From Actinomycetota bacterium (GTDB taxonomy: Bacteria; Actinomycetota; Acidimicrobiia; Acidimicrobiales; Palsa-688), in NCBI GenBank assembly GCA_023489205.1, contig JAMDDF010000107.1:1-6498 (forward strand): a DNA stretch of 6,498 bases, given 5' to 3'. The stretch's first letter is position 1, and each line of letters begins with the position of its first letter. Positions 6,277 to 6,498 of this stretch are shown piece after piece. The notes beneath the pieces were generated by a model. The model did not search any database, was not told where the DNA came from, and saw only the letters and a program-made list of their open reading frames with translations. The position numbers and the translations under genes were made by a program.

Positions 6277-6498
6277 GAAGAGATATACTCTCCCTTCTCG
6301 GTTATCTGTGGCAGGAGTGGGACTACAAAACTCAGAGCCCACCAGGACATCATCAAATCCGTCTCCGTTCACGTCCCCGGCTGAAGCCACCGACCAGCCA
6401 ATCTCGCACTCGGTTAAGTTGCTCTCGAATGTCCAGGCCGGTAATAGTTTTATTCCTGAAGAGGAACCGTGGTAAACATAAGCTCGTCCTTCTCGATA
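6230..6498 (-). pseudogene. FG-GAP repeat (integrin-alpha-like) protein, internal fragment
   Basis: Reading the minus strand from the right edge gives an open frame. It shows GRAYVYHGSSSGI, then GWSVASAGDVNGDGFDDVLVG, then GRVYLFSGSATGL and STTNAWMIQ. This is the classic FG-GAP blade pattern: the calcium-binding DVNGDGFDD loop, then a VYLFSGS strand, then an AW...-type linker. Such proteins are usually secreted or surface-bound beta-propellers with several blades. One full blade and parts of two others are visible. The fragment is open at the right edge and loses the pattern at about 6230, where it meets the third recombinase gene; the open frame beyond that (to 4975) is only antisense of the recombinases. 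GC is near 50%, well below the neighbouring genes, so it has a different origin or is the original host DNA. Whether the protein was interrupted by insertion or rearrangement cannot be told from one side. Confidence 0.8.

Noticed and set aside
6275..6299. GAGAAG/CTTCTC inverted repeat, similar to the AGAAG/CTTCT arms at 1737-1783, considered as a matching right element end
   Set aside because: The similarity is only five or six bases and the sequence codes the normal FG-GAP strand (GRVYLFSGS), so chance is enough to explain it.
4975..6390. Long minus-strand frame (471 codons) starting with FG-GAP sequence and running through the recombinases
   Set aside because: Only the part right of about 6230 has FG-GAP features. 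The rest is antisense shadow in high-GC DNA, with Arg/Pro-rich filler.
6095..6475. 126-codon plus-strand frame across the junction
   Set aside because: It joins recombinase shadow to antisense of FG-GAP coding sequence and has no start signal or recognisable motif.

Overview
The window is high-GC (roughly two thirds or more over most of its length). Gene style and GC-biased codon use suggest an actinobacterium, possibly read from a metagenomic or draft contig. No gene here fixes the taxonomy, so this is an inference. There is no housekeeping gene: the window is a patchwork of mobile-element pieces.

Layout, left to right. (1) 1-693: the 3' end of an IS1380-family transposase gene, cut by the left edge of the window. 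(2) 694 to about 912: non-coding DNA with three stem-loops, ending in a short AT-rich island. (3) About 913-1738: a group II intron fragment, comprising ribozyme-type sequence and the first 140 or so codons of its reverse transcriptase/maturase, which stops in RT1. (4) 1737-1783: a hairpin at the seam between the intron relic and the next module. (5) 1794-6276: three genes in one tight operon, each overlapping the next by 4 bp (ATGA, then GTGA). The first (515 aa) is a tyrosine recombinase with all the main catalytic residues. The second (640 aa) is a large divergent tyrosine recombinase with a C-terminal four-cysteine motif. The third appears to be the N-terminal part of another large recombinase, cut off before its catalytic domain. 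(6) From about 6230 to the right edge, on the minus strand: part of an FG-GAP (integrin-alpha-like beta-propeller) repeat protein of clearly lower GC. Recombinase gene 3 meets it head-on at an imperfect inverted repeat (6219-6247).

How the parts relate. The operon has the architecture of multi-recombinase mobile elements (Tn554 tnpA/tnpB/tnpC, recombinase-in-trio elements and the gamma-mobile-trio type), where several tyrosine recombinases or partner proteins act together to excise and insert an element. The truncated third gene suggests this copy is broken, or that the right-hand junction is an artefact. The IS1380 end, the intron relic and the recombinase trio look like successive insertions and truncations in one hot spot. 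The most interesting points are the trio itself, the altered active site of the second recombinase, and the inverted repeat sitting exactly where two unrelated coding sequences meet.
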